Below are positions 8,065 through 17,342 of a DNA stretch of 34,184 nucleotides, piece by piece. The position numbers and the translations under genes were made by a program. Under the pieces are notes generated by a model. The model had not been told where the DNA came from and ran no database searches. It saw only the letters and a program-made list of their open reading frames with translations. Positions within the stretch are counted from its first letter, which is position 1. The number at the start of each line of letters is the position of its first letter. The stretch spans positions 1-34,184 of the forward strand of contig JAAWIS010000036.1 in assembly GCA_022796475.1 (NCBI GenBank), in the 5' to 3' direction. This DNA comes from Lachnospiraceae bacterium (GTDB lineage Bacteria > Bacillota > Clostridia > Lachnospirales > Lachnospiraceae).

Positions 8065-8208
8065 AATATCCCTGCTGCCATGGCCAAGATATCAAGATTG
8101 TCCCTGGCAGGCAGCAGCTCATTGATTCCCTGTGATTCCCCATATTTTTAATCGCCATACGGATTCAAGGGCCGCTGTTCACTGTCTGTAAAAAGGAGGT
8201 ATCCCGTT

Positions 8209-9813
8209 ATGCCAGTAAAGTATGTTTTTGTAACTGGAGGTGTGGTTTCCGGACTGGGAAAAGGCATCACTGCCGCTTCTTTAGGCCGTCTGCTGAAAGC
8301 CAGAGGCTACAAAGTAACCATGCAGAAATTTGATCCCTATATCAACATTGACCCCGGAACCATGAACCCCACTCAGCACGGCGAAGTCTTCGTCACAGAC
8401 GACGGAATGGAAACTGATTTGGATTTAGGCCATTACGAGCGTTTTATTGATGAAAACTTAAACCGGAATTCAAATGTTACTACCGGAAAAATCTATTGGA
8501 ATGTGATTTCCAAAGAACGGCACGGCGACTACGGCGGCGGCACGGTGCAAGTAATCCCCCATATTACGAATGAAATCAAAAACCGTTTTCACCGCAGCCA
8601 AAACAGCAGCCATACGGAAATCGCCATTATTGAAGTGGGCGGCACGGTAGGCGATATTGAAAGTCAGCCTTTTTTAGAGGCAATCCGCCAGTTTCAGCAT
8701 GAAGCAGGCCCAAACAATACGGTCTTGATTCATGTCACATTAATACCTTATTTAAAAGCATCCGGAGAGCTGAAGACGAAGCCCACCCAGGCCAGCGTAA
8801 AAGATCTCCAGGGAATGGGCATCCGCCCGGACATTATTGTTTGCCGCAGTGAGCATCCCATTGATGAACAAATTAAGGGAAAAATCGCCCTTTTCTGCAA
8901 TGTGCCTCAAAGCCATGTTCTGCAGAATCTGGATGTAGACGTATTGTATGAAGCTCCCCTGGCTATGGAGCGGGAACACCTGGCAGAAGTTGTCTTAAAA
9001 TCTTTCAATCTTTCTTGTCCTTCTCCTGATTTGTCTGAGTGGGAATCGATGATTTATGCCTGGAAACATCCAAAGCGGAAGGTTACCATTGCTTTAGTGG
9101 GCAAATATACCGCCCTCCATGATGCTTATATTTCTGTAGCAGAAGCTTTAACACACGGCGGCGTTGCAAATCAGGTTTCAGTTTCCATCAAATGGATCGA
9201 TTCGGAACAGGTAACAAAGGAGAATGTTGCAAAACATCTGCAGGGTTCCTCCGGTGTTCTGGTTCCAGGCGGCTTTGGCAGCCGTGGAATTGAAGGTATG
9301 ATTCATGTCATTCAGTATGCCCGTGAACACCATATCCCATTTTTAGGGATTTGCCTTGGGATGCAGCTATCTATCGTAGAATTTGCACGTCATGTGCTCC
9401 ATTATGATGATGCCCACAGCATCGAATTAAATCCCTCCACTGCCCACCCAGTAATTAATCTGATGCCGGAACAGGAAGGGATTGAAAATATTGGCGGCAC
9501 TTTGCGCCTGGGCTCTTATCCCTGCAACCTGAACCCGAAATCGAAAGCATATTCCCTTTATCAAAAAGAGCAAATTGAAGAGCGCCACCGGCACCGCTAT
9601 GAAGTAAATAATGATTACCGGAATGTATTAGAAGAGCATGGGATGATGCTTTCCGGAATTTCCCCTGATGGACGGATTGTAGAAATGATTGAGCTTCCTT
9701 CCCATCCCTGGTTTGTTGCAACCCAGGCCCATCCGGAATTTAAATCCCGTCCCAATAAACCTCATCCTTTATTCCGCGGATTTGTGGAAGCTGCTCTTAA
9801 AAATTGTCCTTAA
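8209..9813 (+). CDS. pyrG: CTP synthase
   Basis: Converts UTP, ATP and glutamine to CTP in the cytosol. The N-terminal synthetase domain (1 to about 265) opens with [16 protein letters not shown] and contains [14 protein letters not shown] and the [23 protein letters not shown] segment. The C-terminal class I glutamine amidotransferase domain (about 290-534) has the nucleophile Cys near residue 382 in LGICLGMQL and the His/Glu pair in [12 protein letters not shown]. The length of 534 residues is standard. A near-perfect AAAAGGAGG site precedes the ATG. Monocistronic or at most followed by a small gene; its leader is structured (see 7990-8064). Confidence 0.97.
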   Translation: MPVKYVFVTGGVVSGLGKGITAASLGRLLKARGYKVTMQKFDPYINIDPGTMNPTQHGEVFVTDDGMETDLDLGHYERFIDENLNRNSNVTTGKIYWNVISKERHGDYGGGTVQVIPHITNEIKNRFHRSQNSSHTEIAIIEVGGTVGDIESQPFLEAIRQFQHEAGPNNTVLIHVTLIPYLKASGELKTKPTQASVKDLQGMGIRPDIIVCRSEHPIDEQIKGKIALFCNVPQSHVLQNLDVDVLYEAPLAMEREHLAEVVLKSFNLSCPSPDLSEWESMIYAWKHPKRKVTIALVGKYTALHDAYISVAEALTHGGVANQVSVSIKWIDSEQVTKENVAKHLQGSSGVLVPGGFGSRGIEGMIHVIQYAREHHIPFLGICLGMQLSIVEFARHVLHYDDAHSIELNPSTAHPVINLMPEQEGIENIGGTLRLGSYPCNLNPKSKAYSLYQKEQIEERHRHRYEVNNDYRNVLEEHGMMLSGISPDGRIVEMIELPSHPWFVATQAHPEFKSRPNKPHPLFRGFVEAALKNCP

Positions 9814-9895
9814 AATGCGATGTAATTGGAATCTGACAAGCAAAACTCAGGCAGCATCCCATAAACTGCTTTTCACAAAATGTACCTGCATAAAA

Positions 9896-9943
9896 AAATC
9901 ACCTTGCTCCATACTAAGGATATATCTGAGAGTGAGGTGATTT
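9896..9943 (+). promoter_or_regulatory. Hairpin masking the ribosome site of the 88-residue gene
   Basis: AAATCACCT (9896-9904) is a perfect complement of AGGTGATTT (9935-9943), with a further CTC/GAG pair inside after a 2-base mismatch. The Shine-Dalgarno GAGGTGA (9934-9940) lies almost wholly in the right arm, 6 bases before the ATG at 9947. Folding would hide the ribosome site. Confidence 0.5.
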
Positions 9944-9946
9944 GAA

Positions 9947-10213
9947 ATGAAATTTATAAAAGGCGCTGGTAAAAATAAAGAAAACAGCCATAAACATCAT
10001 CATGAAAGTGACGGCCTTTCAGCAAAAGATGCAGGTGAAATGGGATTTCACCGGGAATTCCACGATCTGGACGGCCCAGTATGCTCAAGCATGGACTGTA
10101 CCGGACTAATTCCTGCACCGCCCCAAAGCGATGCGGAAGAAGAAGCTTATGAGGAATTGTATCCCTTTCTTCCTGAAGCAGCCGTCAGCAAAGACGAAGA
10201 TTCCTTTACCTGA
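9947..10213 (+). CDS. Small hypothetical protein, His-rich N terminus, acidic C terminus
   Basis: I do not recognise this 88-residue protein. The N terminus is basic and His-rich (KFIKGAGKNKENSHKHHHESD). The middle has two Cys (PVCSSMDCTG). The last 30 residues are strongly acidic (SDAEEEAYEELYPFL, SKDEDSFT). There is no membrane segment or signal. Coding status is supported by GAGGTGA six bases before the ATG and by codon use like its neighbours. It lies 133 bases after pyrG in the same direction, with a hairpin covering its ribosome site. The His cluster and CxxxxC could bind a metal, but that is speculation. Confidence 0.6.
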   Translation: MKFIKGAGKNKENSHKHHHESDGLSAKDAGEMGFHREFHDLDGPVCSSMDCTGLIPAPPQSDAEEEAYEELYPFLPEAAVSKDEDSFT

Positions 10214-10221
10214 AAAACTTA

Positions 10222-10329
10222 CAGGCAGGGGCATAACATACAGTAGTTTGCTGTATCCGGCAGTAACGATTCGATACACTTAGCCATATATGCAGAAACC
10301 GGCTGCTGTAAAGCAGCCCCCCTGGCCTG
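10222..10329. repeat. Branched inverted-repeat structure between convergent genes
   Basis: CAGGCAGGGG (10222-10231) pairs with CCCCTGGCCTG (10319-10329) with one bulged base. This closes a region holding two further hairpins: ATACAG/CTGTAT (10238-10243 with 10251-10256) and GGCTGCT/AGCAGCC (10301-10307 with 10312-10318, loop GTAA). It fills the gap between the 88-residue gene and the end of ribF. No T-tract follows on either strand, so it is not a simple terminator. Confidence 0.45.
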
Positions 10330-10401
10330 CAGGAATAAGTGCTCTTTCTGGTTCCCAAAACTGATCCCTGTGCTTTTTTGCTTCCTGTTTCTCTATTCCC
10401 T

Positions 10402-11346
10402 TTAAGCTCTGGTACTATTTAAAAAATTTCTTGCAAAATCTTTATCTCTTGTAATTTGTTCTTTCAATTCTTCCAATCCAGACATTTTTCGCTCTGGGCG
10501 GATATAGTGAAGAAGGCCAACCTCAATCTCTTTTCCATACAAATCTCCGGCATAGTCAAACACAAATGTTTCTACTCCTACCGGGCTTAAGCTGCCGTCT
10601 GTTTTTATAGTAGGTTTTCTTCCGATATTGGTCACGCCTCCGTATAAACCTTCATTAATCCGGATTTCCGACACATAAACGCCAAAGGGAGGCAAATGCT
10701 TCTCAGCAGGCGGCAGAAGGTTTGCGGTAGGAAATCCAAGGACAGGCTCTCCGATATGATTCCCGTGAACTACAGTTCCATGAATATAATAAGGCTCCCC
10801 TAACAGCTTATTGGCCTTTTCGATCTGCCCTAAATCCAGATTTTCCCGGATATACGTGCTGCTGATATCCCGGTCTTCTTCTTTTTCCTTTTCAATTACC
10901 TGCAAATGGTAACCGTATTTGGGAGCCAGCCTTTCCAAAAGCTGTACATTGCCTGAACGCCTGTAGCCGAAGCCGCAGTCCGGCCCTACCACGATTGCTT
11001 TCATTCCCATTTTCCCTGACAGAATATCCCTAACAAATTCTTCCGCAGGCATATGGGCTACTTCCTGGGTAAACGGGTATTCTACCAGATAATCGATGCC
11101 GATTTTGCGCAGGTTATTTCGCCGTTCCAAATTCGTTGTAATCACTGTATGCTGCTTTCCCTGCACCAGATCCGCCGGCGCTACACTAAAGGTAAATACA
11201 GCCGTTTTATAGCCATACTGCTGTTTCATCTCCAGCATTGTATTAATCAGTTTTTGATGTCCTCTGTGTCTGCCGTCAAATTTTCCTATGGTCACTACGG
11301 TAGGTTCTTTAATCTGAAACGCTTTCGTTTTCTCTATATAAATCAT
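10402..11346 (-). CDS. ribF: Bifunctional riboflavin kinase / FAD synthetase
   Basis: Makes FMN from riboflavin and then FAD from FMN and ATP in the cytosol. The N-terminal adenylyltransferase domain (1 to about 185) has the nucleotide-binding signature VVTIGKFDGRHRGHQKL at about 17-33 and the ISSTYIRE motif at about 161-168. The C-terminal kinase domain (about 185-310) has GEPVLGFPTANLLP, with the Pro-Thr-Ala-Asn metal/ATP motif, and GVTNIGRKPT. The 314-residue length is typical. It is the last gene of the rimP operon, starting 3 bases after the truB stop. No FMN riboswitch is seen before it. Confidence 0.95.
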   Translation of the reverse strand: MIYIEKTKAFQIKEPTVVTIGKFDGRHRGHQKLINTMLEMKQQYGYKTAVFTFSVAPADLVQGKQHTVITTNLERRNNLRKIGIDYLVEYPFTQEVAHMPAEEFVRDILSGKMGMKAIVVGPDCGFGYRRSGNVQLLERLAPKYGYHLQVIEKEKEEDRDISSTYIRENLDLGQIEKANKLLGEPYYIHGTVVHGNHIGEPVLGFPTANLLPPAEKHLPPFGVYVSEIRINEGLYGGVTNIGRKPTIKTDGSLSPVGVETFVFDYAGDLYGKEIEVGLLHYIRPERKMSGLEELKEQITRDKDFARNFLNSTRA

Positions 11347-11349
11347 GAA

Positions 11350-12348
11350 TTACTTCTCCCTCAGGAACATTTTTTTCGGCTTCCATCGATCTCTGTCCGT
11401 TTCATACTGGTATACGCCTAAAAATTCCCGGCTGCTGGAATAAACCCGCACCAACGGCTTTTCATGTCCTTGTTCCCTGTCTTTCGTTTCGTCTTCCCAT
11501 CCATCTTTCCTGGTCAGATTCGTTATATATTTTGCTGGATCTTCTCCCTGTTCCTCTCCATTTTCCCAAATAAAAGAGGAAAAAACAGATCCATCCACAG
11601 GATTTCCGTTTTCTACAAGGCCGTCCCATTCCGGCAGGGCCACTGCCTTTGGCCCGTCAAACATTTCTTCAATTGGCAGAATTATAAAATCCAGCCTTCC
11701 TTCCTCTTTGAGCTGCTGAACTTGAGAAAGGGTAACACTTTCTTCCAAGGCAAATCGTCCCACTTGGATCCGTTTTAAATGTTCCATGCATCCGCCGCAG
11801 TTTAATTTTTGTCCGATATCATGACAAAGCGTCCTGATATACGTTCCTTTTGAGCAGGTAACCGTAATTCCTGCCTTTGGAAGGCTGATCCAATCCACAG
11901 ACAGATTAAAAATCTGAACTTCACGGGGCTGGCGTTCCACTACTTTGCCTTCACGTGCCAGTTCATAAAGTTTTTTTCCTCCTACTTTTAAGGCAGAATA
12001 CATAGGCGGAATCTGGTTATAATTACCTGCAAAAGAGGCGGCTGCCCAGGCCACCTCTTCTTCTGTTACTGTTACCGGATGCTCTGCCACAGTCTGGCCG
12101 GTAGTATCCTGAGTGTCGGTTTCTCTGCCCAGAAGCAGCACAGCCTGGTAGGTTTTTACCTGGCCGGACAGCAGTTCCACAAGCCTGGTTCCCTGCCCTA
12201 AACATACAGGAAGAACGCCTTCTGCCGCCGGATCCAGTGTTCCGGTATGGCCAATTTTTTTCTGCCTTAATATTCCCCGAAGCTTGGCCACCACATCATG
12301 GGAAGTAAATCCAGGTTCTTTGTATATGTTTATCACTCCATGATACAT
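11350..12348 (-). CDS. truB: tRNA pseudouridine-55 synthase
   Basis: Isomerises U55 in the T-loop of tRNAs. The N-terminal MYHGVINIYKEPGFTSHDVV and the catalytic motif GHTGTLDPAAEGVLPVCLG, with Asp39, are clear; GTYIRTLCHDIG is the second conserved block. At 332 residues it is longer than the usual roughly 300. The extra length is an acidic, low-conservation stretch at about 255-300 before the C-terminal RNA-binding segment ending VYQYETDRDRWKPKKMFL. It begins 4 bases after the nrnA stop, consistent with translational coupling in the operon. Confidence 0.95.
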   Translation of the reverse strand: MYHGVINIYKEPGFTSHDVVAKLRGILRQKKIGHTGTLDPAAEGVLPVCLGQGTRLVELLSGQVKTYQAVLLLGRETDTQDTTGQTVAEHPVTVTEEEVAWAAASFAGNYNQIPPMYSALKVGGKKLYELAREGKVVERQPREVQIFNLSVDWISLPKAGITVTCSKGTYIRTLCHDIGQKLNCGGCMEHLKRIQVGRFALEESVTLSQVQQLKEEGRLDFIILPIEEMFDGPKAVALPEWDGLVENGNPVDGSVFSSFIWENGEEQGEDPAKYITNLTRKDGWEDETKDREQGHEKPLVRVYSSSREFLGVYQYETDRDRWKPKKMFLREK

Positions 12349-12352
12349 CCAA

Positions 12353-13330
12353 TTATTCCTCTGCTGCTTTTGTTTCCAGTTCTTTTAACTGCCTTTCAAT
12401 ATGTTCGGAAAGATTATTTACCACATCGTATATGGTGCCGGACATGGTGCAGCCCGCAGCCCGCACATGTCCGCCTCCGCCAAAATAAGCGGCTATCTTC
12501 GAAACATCCAGGTCATATTTTGAGCGAAGGCTTACCTTAAAGACCTGCGATTCGATCTCATACAAGAAAATGGCGCATTCCACTCCCTTTGTAAGCCTTA
12601 GCTGCTCCACTATCCCGTCTAAGTCCTGGCTTGTCACACTGTAAAACTTCATATCCTTTAAGCGGACTACACTGAAAATACATTTTCCTTCCAAAAAAGC
12701 AACGCTTTCAAACAATGCCCTTCCCAAAATCTGATTTTGCAGATACGTTTTCTGGTAAAAACTTCCGTCAATAATGCTGGAAAAATCTATCCCGGTTCCC
12801 ATCAGCTTTCCCGCTATTGCCATGGTTTTTGGAGAAGTGCAGGGATACTTAAAGACACCGGTATCATGGATAATTCCGGTATATAAGCACTCTGCCACCT
12901 CTTTTGTCACCTTATCTTCTTCCAAAAGATCATAAAGAACCTCACTGGTAGAACTGGCATCCGGCTCTACTACATTGGTTTTGGCATAATTCTCATTTGT
13001 AATATGATGATCCACGCAGAGAGTATCTTTCGCCAATTCAAATATCCTTCGGCCTTCTCCCAAACGTTCCTCGTTGCTGCTGTCTAAACAGATGCACAAA
13101 TCATAGGAACACTCCTGGGCAAACACGGTGCGGATCTGATCAAATCCCTTTAAATAAGCAAATTTAACAGACGGTTCCTCCAGGAAAACTTCAGCTTCTA
13201 TCTGAGGATATACTTTCTCCAGATAATTCAAAAGGCCAAGACAAGCCCCTGTACAATCTCCGTCCGGACGGATGTGGCCGATAATCGCCACATGTTGTGC
13301 ATCGTTCAGTTTTTGATCCAATACTGACAT
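12353..13330 (-). CDS. nrnA: DHH-family oligoribonuclease / pAp phosphatase (NrnA-like)
   Basis: DHH/DHHA1 phosphoesterase that degrades nano-RNAs and dephosphorylates 3',5'-bisphosphates in Firmicutes. Motif I IIGHIRPDGDCTGA (about 17-30), motif II DSSNEERL, motif III VDHHITN (the DHH triad) and the C-terminal GGGGHVRAAG substrate loop are all present. I place the start at the ATG at 13330 (MSVLDQKL), because AGGAAG stands 8 bases upstream; the in-frame GTG at 13339 would abut that site. Its position between rbfA and truB is the standard Firmicute arrangement. Length is 325 residues. Confidence 0.92.
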   Translation of the reverse strand: MSVLDQKLNDAQHVAIIGHIRPDGDCTGACLGLLNYLEKVYPQIEAEVFLEEPSVKFAYLKGFDQIRTVFAQECSYDLCICLDSSNEERLGEGRRIFELAKDTLCVDHHITNENYAKTNVVEPDASSTSEVLYDLLEEDKVTKEVAECLYTGIIHDTGVFKYPCTSPKTMAIAGKLMGTGIDFSSIIDGSFYQKTYLQNQILGRALFESVAFLEGKCIFSVVRLKDMKFYSVTSQDLDGIVEQLRLTKGVECAIFLYEIESQVFKVSLRSKYDLDVSKIAAYFGGGGHVRAAGCTMSGTIYDVVNNLSEHIERQLKELETKAAEE

Positions 13331-13408
13331 GAATCTCACTTCCTTTCTGCTATGACGGTTTTGGTCTGCAGCCTGTTTTCAATTACATCATTTCTCTTGC
13401 TTTTTGTC

Positions 13409-13852
13409 TTATGATTCTGCTTTTGTAGTTTCCTCGTCCTCTTGTGTTTCTTCCCCGGCTTCTTCATTCATGCTTTCTGCCGTTTTTTCTTCATCTTTCA
13501 AATCCTTTGTTACCTCATCAATCAAACGGGACATATGAACGCCGTATTCGATGGATTGATCCAGAACAAAGGTCAGCTCCGGCGTATTCCGCAAATTTAC
13601 CCGTCTTGCCAGTTCCCGGCGGATATAGCCAACCCCGCTTTTTAATCCGGCCAGCGTATCGTTTGCAGCTTCCTTATCTCCAAGCACGCTAATGTATGCT
13701 TTGCAGTATTTTAAATCTGGTGTGACCTCCACGGCCACCACGGTAGTCATTGGGTGAATGCGGGGGTCTTTTACTTCCCTGCGGATAATCTCGCTTAACT
13801 CCCGCTGCACTTCCATATTTACTCTGGTATTTTTTATGCTGTGTTTTTTCAT
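13409..13852 (-). CDS. rbfA: 30S ribosome-binding factor A
   Basis: Assembly factor that binds the immature 30S subunit for 16S rRNA 5' processing and cold adaptation. The core MKKHSIKNTRVNMEVQRELSEIIRREVKDPRI and the KH-like fold with CKAYISVLGDKEA and RNTPELTFVLDQSIEYG are diagnostic. The start is set at 13852, where the family N terminus begins and GAGGG lies just upstream; a longer reading frame would run back through the hairpin before it. The last 25 residues are an acidic Glu-rich extension (EEKTAESMNEEAGEETQEDE). It follows infB in the operon. Confidence 0.93.
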   Translation of the reverse strand: MKKHSIKNTRVNMEVQRELSEIIRREVKDPRIHPMTTVVAVEVTPDLKYCKAYISVLGDKEAANDTLAGLKSGVGYIRRELARRVNLRNTPELTFVLDQSIEYGVHMSRLIDEVTKDLKDEEKTAESMNEEAGEETQEDEETTKAES

Positions 13853-13867
13853 ATACCCTCTTTCCGA

Positions 13868-13899
13868 AGGCCTGTTTGCGAGTGACCGCAAACAGGCCT
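13868..13899 (-). promoter_or_regulatory. 13-bp perfect hairpin between infB and rbfA
   Basis: AGGCCTGTTTGCG (13868-13880) and CGCAAACAGGCCT (13887-13899) form an uninterrupted stem with a 6-base loop. It sits in the 53-base gap between the infB stop and the rbfA start. No T-tract follows on the minus strand, so a processing or stability element is more likely than a terminator. Confidence 0.6.
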
Positions 13900-13905
13900 C
13901 CAATC

Positions 13906-16900
13906 CTATCTGGGAACTTCTACCATAGCATATGCTTCGATCATATCATCTTCCTGAAGATCATTAAATTTCTCAAATACAAGGCCGCACTCATATCCGG
14001 CTCTTACTTCTTTCACATCATCTTTAAACCGTTTCAGTGATGCCAAAGCGCCATCAAAGAGCTGTACTCCGTCCCTGGTAATCCTTGCGCTGCAGCCTCT
14101 TGTAAACTGTCCGTCTAACACGTAAGATCCGGCTATGGTTCCCACACCGGAGGCTTTAAATGTCTGACGAACCACGGCGTGACCGATTACTTTTTCCTCA
14201 AATACCGGATCCAGCATACCTTTCATCGCTGCTTCCACATCTTCAATGGCCTGATAGATTACCTTGTAAAGCCGCACATCTACCTTTTCCCGCTCTGCAA
14301 TGGATTTTGCCGTCACATCCGGACGCACATTAAATCCGATAATAATTGCATTGGAAGCAGATGCCAGGTTGACATCGGATTCATTCACAGCTCCTACTCC
14401 GCCATGAATTACTTTTACCATAACCTCTTCATTTGACAGTTTTACCAGGCTCTGCTTTACTGCCTCTACCGATCCCTGTACGTCAGCCTTAATAATAATC
14501 GGAAGTTCTTTTACATTGCCTGCCTGGATCTGGCTGAATAACGCATCTAATGACAGTTTTGCCTTTGTATCATCAATTAACCGGTTTTTCTCCTCAGAAA
14601 TAAATGTCTGGGCAAATGCTCTTGCTTCTTTTTCATTTTCTGTTGCTACAAATATTTCACCTGCATTGGGAACATCGTTTAATCCTAAAATTTCTACCGG
14701 GGTGGAAGGCCCTGCTTCTTTCACGCGGCGCCCTTTATCGTCCATCATGGCCCGGACTTTACCGCTGCAGGCACCTACTGCCACATTATCGCCAACACGC
14801 AGCATACCCTTTTGTACTAAAATCGTTGCCACCGGGCCTTTGCCCTTATCCAGCTCAGCTTCGATTACCAGCCCTCTTGCTTTTCGGTTCGGATTTGCTT
14901 TTAATTCTTTTACCTCAGCAGTCAGAAGAATCATTTCCAAAAGTTCAGTAATGCCTTCTTTCGTATGAGCAGAAACCGGAACAAAGATTGTGCTTCCGCC
15001 CCAATCTTCCGGAACCAGCTCGTATTCGCTCATTTCCTGCTTCACCCGATCAATGTTTGCACTTGGCTTATCAATCTTATTGATGGCTACTATAATTTCA
15101 ACGCCAGCCGCCTTTGCATGGTTGATGGCTTCTACCGTCTGGGGCATTACGCCGTCGTCTGCCGCCACTACCAAAATGGCAATATCCGTAGACTGAGCGC
15201 CGCGCATACGCATTGCTGTAAAAGCCTCATGGCCCGGAGTATCTAGGAATGTGATCTTCTGTCCGTTGATTTCTACTACGTAAGCACCGATATGCTGGGT
15301 AATTCCTCCTGCTTCCTTAGCTGTAACATTGGTCTTGCGGATGGCATCCAAAAGAGAGGTTTTGCCGTGGTCAACATGGCCCATTACACAAACTACCGGA
15401 GGCCTGGTAATCATATCAGACTCATTTTCCTCATCCTCTTTCAGAAGTTCGGCAATTACATCCACCTTTTCTTCTTTCTCACAGAGGATTTCAAATTCCA
15501 TGGCAATCTCTTCTGCCTGTTCGTAATCCACTTCCTGATTCACCGTAACCATCTGGCCCTTTTCCTTAAAGAGCTTGCCGACGATCACAGAAGGCTGAAC
15601 CTTCATTTTTTCCGCCAGCTCCTTAATGGTAATTACCTCTGGAATTACAATTACCTTTACCTCTTCCTCTTTTTCCTTCACTGGTTTCTGAGGCATAATA
15701 AATGCGCCCTTTGCAGGCTTTCCGCCTTTTAAGCGGCCTTCTTTTTCGTCTAAATTCTTCTTATCGTATTTATTATCGTTCTTATATGCATTTTTATTGG
15801 GACGTCCGCTGGTGGGCTTGGTCTGAATGGGGGAATCAAATGCAGATTTCGAACTGCTTCTTGTATCCCGTCCTCCCGTTCCGCGGCCTCCCTGGTAGCC
15901 GCCGCTTCTGTTTCCGTCACGGTTTCCGCCAAAACCGCCGCTGCGGTTCCCGCCAAAGCTTCCCTGGCCGTCACGGTTTCCCTGGTAACCGCCTCTGTTT
16001 CCGTCACGGTTTCCCTGATAGCCGCCGCTTCTGTTTCCGTCACGGCTTCCCTGATAACCGCCGCTTCTGTTTCCGTCGCGGTTTCCGCTAAAACCTCCCT
16101 GGCCGTCACGGTTTCCCTGATAGCCGCCTCTGTTTCCGTCGCGGTTTCCACCGTAACCTCCCTGACTGTCACGGTTTCCCTGGTAGCCGCCTCTGTTTCC
16201 GTCACGGTTTCCACCGTAACCTCCCTGACTGTCACGGCTTCCCTGATAACCGCCTCTGTTTCCGTCACGGTTTCCCTGATAACCGCCGCTTCTGTTTCCG
16301 TCGCGGTTTCCGCTAAAACCTCCCTGGCCGTCACGGTTTCCCTGATAGCCGCTTCTGTTTCCGTCGCGGTTTCCACCGTAACCTCCCTGGCCGTCACGGT
16401 TTCCCTGATAGCCGCCGCTTCTTCTGCCATCCCTTCCGCTATCACGGCTTCCGGAAAAATCATTTCTCTGGCCGTCACGGTTTCCGGAATAACTGCGGTT
16501 TTCTCTTCCGGTGTCACGATTTCCCTGCCCTAAGGCTCTCTGGCTGTTATCTCTCTCTTTTGTTGCCCCGCGGACAGTCTGGTTTTCCTTTGCTCCGTCT
16601 AAAGTCTTAGCTGCTGCCGGCTTTGTTTCTGCAGCTTTGCCTGCGGTTTTTACTTCTGCTGCCTTCTCCTCAACTGGCTTTTCCACCGGCTTTTTCTCTT
16701 CTGTCTTTGGCTTTTCTGCCGGCTTTTCCGCAGGTGTCAGTGTCTTGACAGGAGTCTGGCTTCTTCCGCTTCGCTCCTGCAAGGTTCCGGCTCCTGCCTT
16801 CTGCGGCGCTTTGCCTTCCTGAGCTGGCAAAGCAGCCTTCCCCTTTTGCCCTGCTGGCCGGCTTTTAATCTGCTGAGAATTCTGAGGGCGGTACACTGCC

Positions 16901-17019
16901 ACCAGTTTCTTCTTGGGAGCTGCTGCACCGGATTTGGATCCTTCTGCCTTTTCTGCCTGCCCTCCGGCCATGTCATTTCCAGAATTTCCCTGCTCTTTTC
17001 CTAATTCATTTATACTCAT
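13906..17019 (-). CDS. infB: Translation initiation factor IF-2 with long GNRDG-repeat domain
   Basis: GTPase that places fMet-tRNA on the 30S subunit. At 1037 residues it is well above the common 700-900. Residues 1-165 are a Lys/Ala/Glu/Pro-rich disordered tail. Residues 165-387 are about twenty imperfect units of the [11 protein letters not shown] type, rich in Gly, Arg, Asn, Asp, Gln and Tyr. An IF2-N module lies near 452-512. The G domain follows: G1 GHVDHGKT at 547-554, G3 DTPGHEAF at 593-600, G4 NKID at 647-650. Domains II-IV then end in [14 protein letters not shown]. The start codon overlaps the ylxQ stop (ATGA). The factor core looks fully functional; the repeat domain is the oddity. 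Confidence 0.96.
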   Translation of the reverse strand: MSINELGKEQGNSGNDMAGGQAEKAEGSKSGAAAPKKKLVAVYRPQNSQQIKSRPAGQKGKAALPAQEGKAPQKAGAGTLQERSGRSQTPVKTLTPAEKPAEKPKTEEKKPVEKPVEEKAAEVKTAGKAAETKPAAAKTLDGAKENQTVRGATKERDNSQRALGQGNRDTGRENRSYSGNRDGQRNDFSGSRDSGRDGRRSGGYQGNRDGQGGYGGNRDGNRSGYQGNRDGQGGFSGNRDGNRSGGYQGNRDGNRGGYQGSRDSQGGYGGNRDGNRGGYQGNRDSQGGYGGNRDGNRGGYQGNRDGQGGFSGNRDGNRSGGYQGSRDGNRSGGYQGNRDGNRGGYQGNRDGQGSFGGNRSGGFGGNRDGNRSGGYQGGRGTGGRDTRSSSKSAFDSPIQTKPTSGRPNKNAYKNDNKYDKKNLDEKEGRLKGGKPAKGAFIMPQKPVKEKEEEVKVIVIPEVITIKELAEKMKVQPSVIVGKLFKEKGQMVTVNQEVDYEQAEEIAMEFEILCEKEEKVDVIAELLKEDEENESDMITRPPVVCVMGHVDHGKTSLLDAIRKTNVTAKEAGGITQHIGAYVVEINGQKITFLDTPGHEAFTAMRMRGAQSTDIAILVVAADDGVMPQTVEAINHAKAAGVEIIVAINKIDKPSANIDRVKQEMSEYELVPEDWGGSTIFVPVSAHTKEGITELLEMILLTAEVKELKANPNRKARGLVIEAELDKGKGPVATILVQKGMLRVGDNVAVGACSGKVRAMMDDKGRRVKEAGPSTPVEILGLNDVPNAGEIFVATENEKEARAFAQTFISEEKNRLIDDTKAKLSLDALFSQIQAGNVKELPIIIKADVQGSVEAVKQSLVKLSNEEVMVKVIHGGVGAVNESDVNLASASNAIIIGFNVRPDVTAKSIAEREKVDVRLYKVIYQAIEDVEAAMKGMLDPVFEEKVIGHAVVRQTFKASGVGTIAGSYVLDGQFTRGCSARITRDGVQLFDGALASLKRFKDDVKEVRAGYECGLVFEKFNDLQEDDMIEAYAMVEVPR
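15859..16527 (-). repeat. Imperfect tandem repeats inside infB
   Basis: Roughly 670 bp of near-repetitive DNA encodes the GNRDG/GGYQG/GNRSG units. On the plus strand it shows as recurring GTTTCCGTCACGG or GTTTCCGTCGCGG blocks alternating with CCTGGTAGCCGCC or CCTGATAACCGCC. Unit lengths vary by multiples of three, so the frame is preserved. Such a tract is expected to vary in copy number between strains. Confidence 0.85.
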
Positions 17020-17342
17020 ACTTCACTACCTCCGTTCATAGTCATTTGTTTCCCGATTGCTTCTGCAAAACCTACGTCTTCCACTGCCAGAGATGCCCGC
17101 ATCTCCTTTCCGCATGCGCGGCCAAGCTCTGCCTTGCTGCCCAAGCATATGCACTCAACGTGATAATACCTGCACATATCCTGAAACATCTTTTTTGTAT
17201 TATTAGATGCTTCCTCTGATACCACTACCAGACAGGCGCGGTTTTTCTTTACCGACTGTTCTGTAGAAAATTCACCGCTTTTTGTCTTGCCAGCTTTTGT
17301 AGCCAGGCCAATCAAATTTAATGCTTTCTGTTTAAAATCCAA
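17016..17342 (-). CDS. YlxQ-like L7Ae/L30e-family RNA-binding protein
   Basis: Small L7Ae/L30e/S12e-fold protein encoded between ylxR and infB in many Firmicutes; YlxQ binds kink-turn-type RNA. The start of the fold, [46 protein letters not shown], is a clear match. I choose a TTG start at 17342 because AAGGAG lies 10 bases upstream and it gives the usual short lead before LNLIGLA. An ATG at 17372 would add ten basic residues encoded inside ylxR and has a ribosome site too close to it. The gene overlaps ylxR by 11 bases and infB by 4, so translation is probably coupled. Length 108 residues from this start. Confidence 0.82.
   Translation of the reverse strand: MDFKQKALNLIGLATKAGKTKSGEFSTEQSVKKNRACLVVVSEEASNNTKKMFQDMCRYYHVECICLGSKAELGRACGKEMRASLAVEDVGFAEAIGKQMTMNGGSEV

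Noticed and set aside
9814-9895. A terminator between pyrG and the small gene.
   Set aside because: Only a weak GCAG/CTGC pairing is present, with no T-tract. Read-through from pyrG is as likely as a separate promoter.
11347-11349. An FMN riboswitch controlling ribF.
   Set aside because: ribF follows truB after 3 bases inside an operon, leaving no room for an aptamer, and none is seen upstream of the operon.
15750-16517. A long open frame of 255 codons in an alternative minus-strand frame.
   Set aside because: It is a frame-shifted reading of the infB repeat tract, with repetitive Thr/Glu/Ala/Val composition and no ribosome site. The true infB frame continues uninterrupted through it.
15859-16527. 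Regularly spaced repeats considered as a CRISPR array.
   Set aside because: The units are imperfect, vary in length by codons, and encode a continuous repeat protein segment in the IF2 frame.
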